From: an uncultured Clostridia bacterium
Lineage (GTDB): Bacteria > Bacillota > Clostridia > Christensenellales > UBA3700
Direction: 5' to 3'
Assembly: GCA_946623205.1 (NCBI GenBank)
Contig: CAMOQV010000046.1
Span: 1-8,801 of the forward strand
Length of the DNA stretch: 8,801 nucleotides
A program made the position numbers and the translations under genes. This document shows, piece by piece, positions 1-5,918 of this stretch (position 1 is the stretch's first letter; every line of letters starts with the position of its first letter). The notes beneath the pieces are model-generated. The model had not been told where the DNA came from. It made no database searches and was given only the letters and a program-made list of their open reading frames with translations.

Positions 1-428
1 AAAACAGATTAGTTGGTATGAAGTCTCGTGGTGTTTATGAAACTCCAGGTGGAACGATCTTATATCATGCACATGAAGTTCTTGAAACATTATGCTTAGA
101 TAAAGAAACAGCTCACTATAAGCAACAAGTTGCTTTGAAGTTTGCAGATATCGTATACAACGGACAATGGTTTACACCATTAAGAGAAGCTTTATCTGCA
201 TTTGTTGAATCAACACAACAAAATGTTACAGGTACAGTTAAATTAAAGCTATACAAAGGTAATATCATCAATGCTGGTGTAACAAGTCCATATTCTTTAT
301 ATGATGAAGACATTGCTACATTCTCTGAAGATCACGTATATGATCAAAAGGATTCAGCTGGATTTATTAACCTATTTGGCTTACCAATCAAAGTTAAGGC
401 TTTAATGGAACAAAAACAAGGAAAATAA
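1..428 (+). CDS. argG: Argininosuccinate synthase, C-terminal part (5' end outside window)
   Basis: Argininosuccinate synthase joins citrulline and aspartate using ATP, the penultimate step of arginine synthesis, in the cytoplasm. Only about the last 142 residues are present. The reading frame is open from the first base: bases 3-17 read N-R-L-V-G before the Met at 18, so that Met is internal and not a start. The family hallmark GMKSRGVYETPGG spans roughly bases 15-53. The Tyr codon at 36-38 corresponds to the citrulline-contacting Tyr of the Thermus enzyme, and bases 1-2 fit the end of a GAA codon for the conserved Glu that precedes N-R (alignment from memory). The C-terminal multimerisation segment follows, with a FINLFGLP motif near the end. 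The gene ends in tandem TAA codons, and argH starts 17 bp downstream, so the two are almost certainly one operon. Identity is confident; the full length cannot be judged. Confidence 0.96.
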   Translation, partial: NRLVGMKSRGVYETPGGTILYHAHEVLETLCLDKETAHYKQQVALKFADIVYNGQWFTPLREALSAFVESTQQNVTGTVKLKLYKGNIINAGVTSPYSLYDEDIATFSEDHVYDQKDSAGFINLFGLPIKVKALMEQKQGK

Positions 429-445
429 TAAAGGAATAATATATT

Positions 446-1855
446 ATGGATAAGATGTGGAAGGGACGTTTTTCAAAGGAACTAGATTCAAGAGTTAATG
501 ATTTCAACTCGTCAATATCATTTGATTCTAGAATGTACAAAGAAGACATCGAGGGCAGTATTGCTCATGCAACAATGCTTGGTAACCAAGGAATCATTGC
601 AAAAGAAGATTCTTTATTGATTGTTGCAACCCTAAAAGACATCTTGAAAGATATAGAAAATGGTTCTCTTCAATTCGATATGCAAGCAGAAGATATTCAT
701 ATGTTTATCGAAGCTGAGCTTACAAAACGTATTGGAACAGTAGGCAAAAAGTTACATACTGCACGTTCAAGAAATGATCAAGTAGCAGTAGATATGAGAC
801 TATATGTTAAGCAAGAATTGAAGAAAATAAAAGCTTTGCTTTTAAAGTTAATTGCAACACTAGTAAAAGTAGCTGAAAATAACACAGAAACAATAATGCC
901 AGGATACACACATTTGCAACGTGCTCAACCAGTTACTTTTGCTCACTATATGATGGCTTATGTCGAGATGTTTAAAAGAGACTACATGAGATTGTCTAAC
1001 ACTCTTGACGTTATGAATTATTGCCCTCTAGGAAGTGGTGCACTTGCTTCAACTACTTACAATATTGACAGAGAATTTACTGCTGCCGCATTAGGTTTTA
1101 AAGGCCCAATGATGAACAGTATGGACGGCGTTTCAGATAGAGATTTCTGTATGGAAGGTGCTGCAGATATTGCCATTGCAATGGTACATTTATCTCGTTT
1201 GTCTGAAGAAATTATTTTGTGGTGTTCTTGGGAGTTCAAGTTCATAGAACTTGATGATGCATTTGCAACAGGCTCATCTATTATGCCACAAAAGAAGAAT
1301 CCAGATATAACAGAACTAGTTCGTGGTAAGACTGCAAGATGCATCGGAAATCTAAACACATTACTTGTAATGATGAAGGGATTATCTTTGGCATACAACA
1401 AGGATATGCAAGAAGATAAGGAAGCTATGTTTGATAGCATCGATACAATTAAAATGTGTTTAATTACTATCATCCCAATGCTAGATACAATGAAGGTTAT
1501 CAAACAAAATATGGAAAATGCTGCAAAGAAGGGCTTTATTAATGCAACTGACGTAGCAGATTATCTTGTTAAGAAGGGCCTTGCATTTAGAGATGCATAC
1601 AAAATCACAGGCGAGATTGTTAAAGAGTGCATAGATAGCAATTTGACATTAGATTCATTGCCACTTAGCACTTACAAAAAGTATTCAGATTTATTCGCTG
1701 GAGACATTTATGAAGCAATCGATCTAAAGACTTGCGTGAACGGAAGAAAGGTTTTAGGTGGTCCTGCAGAAGAAGTAGAGATAAAACATATTGAACAAAT
1801 TAAGCAGTTTTTAAAAGAAAACGAATTATACGAAAGACTTGAGAGTGAAGATTAA
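446..1855 (+). CDS. argH: Argininosuccinate lyase
   Basis: Argininosuccinate lyase cleaves argininosuccinate to arginine and fumarate, the last step of arginine synthesis. At 469 residues it is the usual size (about 460) and complete. It belongs to the fumarase/aspartase superfamily, whose three conserved regions are all visible: HTARSRNDQ at residues 104-112, GYTHLQRAQP at 153-162 with the candidate general acid His156, and the superfamily signature GSSIMPQKKNPD at 276-287, which carries the catalytic Ser of the flexible loop. The N-terminus WKGRFSKE is typical of ArgH. The start is supported by AAGGA at 431-435, 10 bp upstream of the ATG. The gene lies 17 bp after argG in the same direction, and no promoter is needed between them. 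Its last codons form the left arm of a palindromic terminator. No catalytic residue appears to be missing. Confidence 0.97.
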   Translation: MDKMWKGRFSKELDSRVNDFNSSISFDSRMYKEDIEGSIAHATMLGNQGIIAKEDSLLIVATLKDILKDIENGSLQFDMQAEDIHMFIEAELTKRIGTVGKKLHTARSRNDQVAVDMRLYVKQELKKIKALLLKLIATLVKVAENNTETIMPGYTHLQRAQPVTFAHYMMAYVEMFKRDYMRLSNTLDVMNYCPLGSGALASTTYNIDREFTAAALGFKGPMMNSMDGVSDRDFCMEGAADIAIAMVHLSRLSEEIILWCSWEFKFIELDDAFATGSSIMPQKKNPDITELVRGKTARCIGNLNTLLVMMKGLSLAYNKDMQEDKEAMFDSIDTIKMCLITIIPMLDTMKVIKQNMENAAKKGFINATDVADYLVKKGLAFRDAYKITGEIVKECIDSNLTLDSLPLSTYKKYSDLFAGDIYEAIDLKTCVNGRKVLGGPAEEVEIKHIEQIKQFLKENELYERLESED

Positions 1856-1873
1856 TCTTCACTCTTACTTTTT
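1842..1873 (+). terminator. Palindromic terminator overlapping the argH stop codon
   Basis: Bases 1842-1865 form a perfect 24-bp palindrome. As RNA it would fold into a 10-bp stem (AGAGTGAAGA with TCTTCACTCT) closed by a TTAA loop, followed three bases later by T5 at 1869-1873. The TAA stop at 1853-1855 lies at the loop and the first base of the right arm, so the left arm is coding. The stem is only moderately G+C rich, so efficiency is uncertain, but it fits as the end of the argG-argH operon. The upstream flank has no T tract on the opposite strand, so one-way action is expected. Confidence 0.75.
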
Positions 1874-1903
1874 AATAGGCAAATTAGCTTCAAAAATTCA
1901 GTA

Positions 1904-1933
1904 TTGACACGATATCTACTTTTTAGATAGAAT
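1904..1933 (+). promoter_or_regulatory. Sigma-A-type promoter for the HU gene
   Basis: A perfect -35 hexamer TTGACA (1904-1909) is followed after 18 bp by TAGAAT (1928-1933), a 5/6 match to the -10 consensus. Transcription would start near 1940, leaving a leader of about 60 nt before the HU start. The spacer holds an inverted repeat: TATCTA (1913-1918), five bases, then TAGATA (1924-1929), overlapping the -10 hexamer. A protein bound there would block the promoter, so it is a possible operator. That role is an inference. Confidence 0.7.
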
Positions 1934-2002
1934 TATTTTTGGAATTAGTTAAATAATTTCGGGGTTAAATTTTAAAAAAATTATATATAAAAGGAGCAAA
2001 TT

Positions 2003-2272
2003 ATGAATAAGTTAGAATTAACAGAAATCGTTTCAAACAGCCTAAACGTAACAAAGGTTGAAGGCACAAAGATTGTAGATTCAGTTATCGGTGCAATCGA
2101 AAACGCATTAAAGAAGGGAGACAAGGTTGTTCTTACAGGTTTTGGTACTTTTGAAGTAAAGACAAGAGCTGCTAGAATTGGTAAGCATCCAAAGACAGGA
2201 GAAGACATTAAGATTCCTGCTTCAAAGGCAATTCATTTTAAAGAAGGAAAAGCTTTAAAAGATTCTCTTTAA
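2003..2272 (+). CDS. hup: HU-family nucleoid DNA-binding protein
   Basis: This is a small dimeric histone-like protein that bends and compacts DNA without strong sequence preference. Its 89 residues match the usual HU length of about 90. An N-terminal helical dimerisation part (about 1-40) leads into the beta-sheet core GFGTFEVKTRAAR and the DNA-binding arm GKHPKTGEDIKIPA. The arm carries the intercalating proline at residue 63, as in well-studied HU proteins, and the C-terminal helix AGKALKD-like end is present as EGKALKDSL. One small oddity is His62 just before that proline, where Asn or Lys is usual. AAGGAG at 1991-1996 with a 6-bp spacing fixes the start. The gene has its own promoter and terminator. 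HU is much more likely than IHF because the gene is alone and the organism appears to be Gram-positive. Confidence 0.95.
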   Translation: MNKLELTEIVSNSLNVTKVEGTKIVDSVIGAIENALKKGDKVVLTGFGTFEVKTRAARIGKHPKTGEDIKIPASKAIHFKEGKALKDSL

Positions 2273-2294
2273 TTTTTAACTAGAATGCATACTA

Positions 2295-2320
2295 CGCGCT
2301 CCAAATTGGGGCGCGTTTTT
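2295..2320 (+). terminator. Strong intrinsic terminator after HU gene
   Basis: CGCGCTCC (2295-2302) pairs with GGGGCGCG (2308-2315), an 8-bp stem with one G-U wobble and an AAATT loop, directly followed by T5 at 2316-2320. It is the most G+C-rich spot in an otherwise A+T-rich spacer and starts 22 bp after the HU stop. It isolates HU from the beta-galactosidase gene. Confidence 0.92.
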
Positions 2321-2345
2321 ACTTTATTTATTAATATTTTTATTA

Positions 2346-2374
2346 TTGCGCGTGTATTTTCTTGTTGATATAAT
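2346..2374 (+). promoter_or_regulatory. Extended -10 promoter for the beta-galactosidase gene
   Basis: A perfect -10 TATAAT (2369-2374) is preceded by TG at 2366-2367, giving the extended -10 form TGnTATAAT. At 17 bp upstream lies TTGCGC (2346-2351), a weak -35 that keeps only the TTG. An extended -10 compensating for a poor -35 is well known in Gram-positive promoters. Transcription should start near 2381, leaving a leader of only about 16 nt that contains AAGGG at 2383-2387 as the ribosome binding site. I see no clear operator or CcpA (cre) site, though the search was by eye. Confidence 0.7.
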
Positions 2375-2396
2375 AATATGGTAAGGGAAAATAGGC

Positions 2397-5300
2397 ATGC
2401 TTTATAAGTTTAATCACAGTTTATATAACAAATTTGAATGCTATGAACAAAACAAATTGGCTCCAAGAGCCTATTTTATTCCTTTTGCAACAAGAGAAGC
2501 TCTAGAGGCTACAACTTATATCAATGAGCGCCAAAAGTCAGATGCAGTGACAATGCTTTCTGGCAAATGGGATTTTAAATTATTCGATAAAATATCGGAT
2601 ATGCCTAAAGAAATAGATTCTTTCTTTTACAACTTTGAGCCAATAGCTGTTCCAGGATGTTGGCAATTCCAAGGATATCAAGCACCATTTTATATCAACC
2701 AAAGATATATGTTTGATTGTAATCCTCCAATCATACCAGACGATGAAGGATCTTATGGCTTTACTGCATCAATTGATGATAAGTCAATAAAGGGGCACGT
2801 AAAGGTATATAACAGCGTTGGTGTATATAGAAAGAAATTCAATCTTACACATAAACAAAAACATGTTATTACATTCTTGGGCGTAGCTTCTGCATTGCAA
2901 CTATATTGCAATGGTAGATATGTTGGATATAGTGAAGGTAGCCATAACACTGCAGAGTTTGATATTACATCATATGTAATAGATGGGCCAAATGAAATTA
3001 TTTGTCTTGTATATAAGTGGTGTAATGGTTCATATCTAGAATGCCAAGATATGTTTAGAAATAATGGTATCTTTAGAGATGTATATATCACAAATTACGA
3101 TAAAAACTACATTTGGGACTATAACGTAAAGACATATGTTGTAGATGAAACATCAAGAATGCTTAGAGTAGATATTGATGCGGCAATGGAAAGAGGCGTT
3201 AAGCCTACATATGAGCTTTATTACGGCAAAAAACTAATCGCAAAGGGCGAAGGTGAGAGTTGCTGTGATTTCACGATAGAAAAGCCTTATTTATGGAGCG
3301 CAGAGACTCCATATCTATATAAGCTAGTAATTTCTTTAAAGAAAGGAAGCCAAACTTTGTTCTGTGTAAGACAAGAAGTAGGCTTTAAAGATATCCAAAT
3401 TAAAAAGAGTGTATTTTATTTTAATGAAAAGCCAATTAAGATTAAGGGCGTAAACCATCATGACACAAATCCAAAGACTGGTTATACGATGACTGTTCAG
3501 GATATGGAAAAAGATGTTCAATTAATGAAATTAATGAATGTTAATGCCGTAAGAACATCCCATTATCCGCCAGATCCATTATTTATTAAGATGGCAAACT
3601 ATGAAGGTCTATATATCATTGATGAAGCCGATATAGAAACGCACGGAACTTATGGCAAGAAGTTCCCTCAACCAAATTTGATTTCAAATAATAGAAGATG
3701 GGAGAACCATTTCTGGGATAGAGTATACAGAATGTATATGAGAGACAGAAATAACCCATCTATAACGATGTGGTCGCTAGGTAATGAATGTGGTGGCTGG
3801 AAGAATCAAGATGTTTGTTATTTCAAGCTAAAGAGCCTTGATCCTACAATTCCAATTCATTATGAGGGCGTATCTAGAAATGTAAGATGGTGCTACGACG
3901 TCGTATCTGAAATGTACACATCTACAGAAAAGCTAGAAAAATACGCACAAAGAAGATTGCCAAGCAAGTTCTATAGAGCACCATATTTCTTATGCGAATA
4001 TGCGCATTCTATGGGCGTTGGACCAGGTTCGTTTGACAAATATTGGGAAATTATTAATAAGACTCCAACAGCACTTGGTGGCTGTGTTTGGGAATGGGCA
4101 GATCATGCAGTTTTAGAAAAGGATGGCACATATACATATGGTGGCGACCATGGCGAATATGCACATGATTCTAACTTCTGTGTAGATGGATTGTTATTGC
4201 CAAATAGAGAACCATCTTCATCCGCATTTGAGATGCGTTGTGTGTATAGACCTATAAAGGCAAGTTATGTTTCAAACAATAAATATGCTCTTCATAATAC
4301 TAACTTCTTTGAAGATACTTCAAAGCTTATGTTTAAATGGGAATATTTGCAAAATGGTGAAATTCTAGCAGATGGCGATTTCAAAGTTGTTATTCCACCA
4401 GAAGGAACATATACTGTAACTCTAAAACATCCGCTTTTAAATACATCAAAAGATTGCTTTATTAACTTCTATTATATTGATGCAAAAACTGGTGTTGAAA
4501 TGGCTCGTGAGCAATTAACATTATGCTTGTCAGTTGATAGATTAAAGAGAATTAATTCTGATTCCGTTGCATGTATTGAAGAGAATGGAAAATACAAAGT
4601 TGCAACAAATAATGGGAATATCGTATTTGATAAATATACAGGTAAAATCGTTAGCTACAACATAAAAGACCAAGAACTTATCAGCCAAGAAGATTCAGCT
4701 CAAATGTTCCAACCAGTTCTATATAGAGCAAATATAGATAACTACATGTTCATTGATAAGAAGTGGAGAAAGATTGGATTAGATAAGGCAAGAGTTGAAT
4801 TAAGAAGCTTCAAGTGTGAAAAACTTAAAGATAAAGTTGAAGCTGTTATGGAACAAAGAATCTATCTAAAATCTAAAATTAGATTTATTGTTACAACTAC
4901 ATATTCAATTTACGGAAACGGTAATGTGGATGTTAATTCTATCTTGGATATTGCAAAAGAATATGATTTACCAAAATTTGGCTTAACATTAGAACTTCCA
5001 TATGATTGTAGAAATGTCCTATATTATGGTAGGGGTGAAGCAGAAAACTACGCAGACTTTAAAGAGCATGCGCTAATTGGCATCTTTAAAGATAGAGTAG
5101 AGACGATGCAACAAGTATATATAAGACCACAAGAATGCGGTAATAGATCTGATGTTAGATGGGCACAATTGACAAACGATGAAGGTAATGGTATTAGATT
5201 CGTAGCTGACGAAAAAACATTTAACTTTACAGCTCAACCATATCGTGATGATGTAATCGCTAATGCAAAGCATTCTAAGGATGTAATTGATGAAAATAGA

Positions 5301-5450
5301 ACAGTTGTAAAGATCGATGCGTTCGTTAGAGGAATAGGTAGTAACAGTTGCGGACCAGACACTAGAGAAGAGTATAGACATACGTCAATCGAATCTATTG
5401 AATACACATTTAGAATGGTTCCTGTAATCAAAAATGAGCTTATTTTATAA
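2397..5450 (+). CDS. lacZ: LacZ-type beta-galactosidase, glycoside hydrolase family 2
   Basis: This enzyme hydrolyses terminal beta-galactosides such as lactose, probably in the cytoplasm since no signal peptide is present. At 1017 residues it matches E. coli LacZ (1023) and shows the five-domain order: sugar-binding jelly roll (about 40-215), Ig-like (about 217-325), TIM barrel (about 327-620), a second Ig-like domain, and the C-terminal small-chain domain (about 745-1010). Active-site residues by motif are: acid/base Glu464 in GNECGG, nucleophile Glu534 in LCEYAHSMG, Glu414 and His416 in DEADIETHG, His355, His389 and Trp565. Two E. coli positions differ: Asp201 corresponds to Gly181, and Trp999 to Cys985 in GSNSCGPD. 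I recall similar residues in other GH2 beta-galactosidases, so activity is likely but substrate preference may differ. The start follows AAGGG at 2383-2387. The gene stands alone, with no permease or regulator beside it. Beta-galactosidase is the best call; the exact natural galactoside is open. Confidence 0.93.
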   Translation: MLYKFNHSLYNKFECYEQNKLAPRAYFIPFATREALEATTYINERQKSDAVTMLSGKWDFKLFDKISDMPKEIDSFFYNFEPIAVPGCWQFQGYQAPFYINQRYMFDCNPPIIPDDEGSYGFTASIDDKSIKGHVKVYNSVGVYRKKFNLTHKQKHVITFLGVASALQLYCNGRYVGYSEGSHNTAEFDITSYVIDGPNEIICLVYKWCNGSYLECQDMFRNNGIFRDVYITNYDKNYIWDYNVKTYVVDETSRMLRVDIDAAMERGVKPTYELYYGKKLIAKGEGESCCDFTIEKPYLWSAETPYLYKLVISLKKGSQTLFCVRQEVGFKDIQIKKSVFYFNEKPIKIKGVNHHDTNPKTGYTMTVQDMEKDVQLMKLMNVNAVRTSHYPPDPLFIKMANYEGLYIIDEADIETHGTYGKKFPQPNLISNNRRWENHFWDRVYRMYMRDRNNPSITMWSLGNECGGWKNQDVCYFKLKSLDPTIPIHYEGVSRNVRWCYDVVSEMYTSTEKLEKYAQRRLPSKFYRAPYFLCEYAHSMGVGPGSFDKYWEIINKTPTALGGCVWEWADHAVLEKDGTYTYGGDHGEYAHDSNFCVDGLLLPNREPSSSAFEMRCVYRPIKASYVSNNKYALHNTNFFEDTSKLMFKWEYLQNGEILADGDFKVVIPPEGTYTVTLKHPLLNTSKDCFINFYYIDAKTGVEMAREQLTLCLSVDRLKRINSDSVACIEENGKYKVATNNGNIVFDKYTGKIVSYNIKDQELISQEDSAQMFQPVLYRANIDNYMFIDKKWRKIGLDKARVELRSFKCEKLKDKVEAVMEQRIYLKSKIRFIVTTTYSIYGNGNVDVNSILDIAKEYDLPKFGLTLELPYDCRNVLYYGRGEAENYADFKEHALIGIFKDRVETMQQVYIRPQECGNRSDVRWAQLTNDEGNGIRFVADEKTFNFTAQPYRDDVIANAKHSKDVIDENRTVVKIDAFVRGIGSNSCGPDTREEYRHTSIESIEYTFRMVPVIKNELIL

Positions 5451-5470
5451 AAATTTTTGCGCCTTTAATA

Positions 5471-5506
5471 TATAATATTATAATAGATAAAATATTATAA
5501 TTTTTT
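5471..5506 (+). terminator. Possible weak A+T-only terminator after lacZ
   Basis: TATAATATT (5471-5479) can pair with AATATTATA (5491-5499) across an 11-base loop, and T6 follows at 5501-5506. The stem contains no G-C pair and would be unstable, so this may be chance in very A+T-rich DNA. It is listed because no other terminator candidate lies between lacZ and the next promoter. Reading through into the next gene is a real alternative. Confidence 0.3.
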
Positions 5507-5551
5507 AAATATATATTGAATTAGGTGTATTTTCTATGATAATATTATAAT
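5474..5551 (+). repeat. Three direct copies of AATATTATAAT
   Basis: The 11-mer AATATTATAAT occurs exactly at 5474-5484, 5491-5501 and 5541-5551, all within 80 bp upstream of the small YdbC-like gene. Each copy contains a TATAAT hexamer. The third copy overlaps the proposed -10 of that gene. A near copy (10 of 11 bases) is at 7288-7297 before the lipoprotein gene. The role is unknown; low-complexity A+T-rich DNA is the simplest explanation. Confidence 0.5.
5516..5543 (+). promoter_or_regulatory. Probable promoter for the YdbC-like gene
   Basis: TTGAAT (5516-5521, 4/6 match to the -35 consensus) is followed after 16 bp by GATAAT (5538-5543, 5/6 match to the -10). Transcription would start near 5550. 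A perfect TATAAT at 5546-5551 is an alternative -10 but lacks a -35 at proper spacing. In sequence this A+T-rich the exact hexamers are uncertain, though a promoter here is likely because the gene has its own strong ribosome binding site and terminator. Confidence 0.5.
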
Positions 5552-5575
5552 AAATTAGAGCACGGAGGGGCTAAA

Positions 5576-5800
5576 ATGGCTGAGTTCAAATTTGATACAT
5601 TAAAAACTTACGGAGTTTTATCTGAATCTTCTAAAGGTTGGAAAAAGGAGATTAGATTAATTAGTTGGAATACTAAAGATGCTAAATATGATATTCGTGA
5701 ATGGGCACCAGACGGCGAAAAGATGGGCAAGGGTGTTACATTATCTAAAGAAGAAATTTCTTCATTAAAGAAGATTCTTAACGAAATCAAAGACATCTAA
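5576..5800 (+). CDS. YdbC/PC4-family single-stranded nucleic-acid-binding protein
   Basis: This 74-residue protein resembles the bacterial YdbC family, homologues of the C-terminal domain of the eukaryotic transcription coactivator PC4, which bind single-stranded DNA as dimers. The sequence shows the pattern: an N-terminal strand ending in YGVLSE (12-17), GW at 21-22, strand EIRLISWN (25-32), the core strand KYDIREW (37-43), the turn PDGEKMGKGVTLS (45-57) that matches the PC4 G-x-G-x-SL region, and a C-terminal helix from about 58 to 72. The many Lys/Arg and the aromatic residues Trp22, Trp31 and Trp43 suit nucleic-acid contact. GGAGGGG at 5564-5570, 5 bp before the ATG, is among the strongest ribosome binding sites in the window and suggests high expression. 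The gene ends in tandem TAA codons. Its cellular role is not well defined in bacteria; family membership is recognised from memory. Confidence 0.85.
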   Translation: MAEFKFDTLKTYGVLSESSKGWKKEIRLISWNTKDAKYDIREWAPDGEKMGKGVTLSKEEISSLKKILNEIKDI

Positions 5801-5827
5801 TAAAATATATATTTTTGTATTATTTTG

Positions 5828-5866
5828 AAGGCGAGTTCCTGTATATAGGAATATCGCCTTTTTTTC
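5828..5866 (+). terminator. Strong intrinsic terminator after YdbC-like gene
   Basis: AAGGCGA (5828-5834) pairs with TCGCCTT (5854-5860). Above a small internal loop, TTCCT (5836-5840) pairs with AGGAA (5847-5851), with the loop GTATAT. The T-rich run continues from 5859 to 5865. This two-part hairpin with a T7 tail is a convincing terminator and directly abuts the -35 hexamer of the next promoter. Confidence 0.92.
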
Positions 5867-5895
5867 TTGACTTTTATATACGTAGGGCATATACT
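5867..5895 (+). promoter_or_regulatory. Near-consensus promoter for the antiporter gene
   Basis: TTGACT (5867-5872, 5/6) and TATACT (5890-5895, 5/6) are separated by the ideal 17 bp. This is the best promoter in the window. Transcription would start near 5902, close to the AGGAGG site at 5908-5913, so the leader is only about 17 nt with no room for a riboswitch. Confidence 0.85.
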
Positions 5896-5918
5896 TTTGA
5901 GGATTTTAGGAGGCATAA

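Noticed and set aside
18..20. ATG at 18 as the start of a separate 136-residue protein
   Set aside because: The frame is open upstream to base 1 and reads the conserved argG residues N-R-L-V-G, so this Met is internal to a truncated argG.
1057..1503. 148-codon open frame on the minus strand inside argH
   Set aside because: It lies wholly opposite a clearly conserved enzyme gene. Its translation shows no recognisable domain and is explained by the codon bias of argH.
1934..2002. Possible riboswitch or attenuator in the HU leader of about 60 nt
   Set aside because: The leader is short and A+T rich. I could find no stable stem or recognisable aptamer, only runs of A and T.
2378..2407. Nine-codon upstream open frame overlapping the lacZ start
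   Set aside because: Its ATG lies upstream of or at the predicted transcript start (about 2381), so it would probably not be translated, and it has no ribosome binding site.
5073..5431. Two overlapping minus-strand open frames at the lacZ 3' end
   Set aside because: Both are opposite the conserved C-terminal domain of LacZ, and neither has a familiar motif.
5451..5575. Possible replication-type A+T-rich element or attachment site before the YdbC-like gene
   Set aside because: There are no DnaA boxes, integrase genes or flanking duplications. The A+T richness and TATAAT-containing repeats are more simply explained as promoter-bearing spacer.
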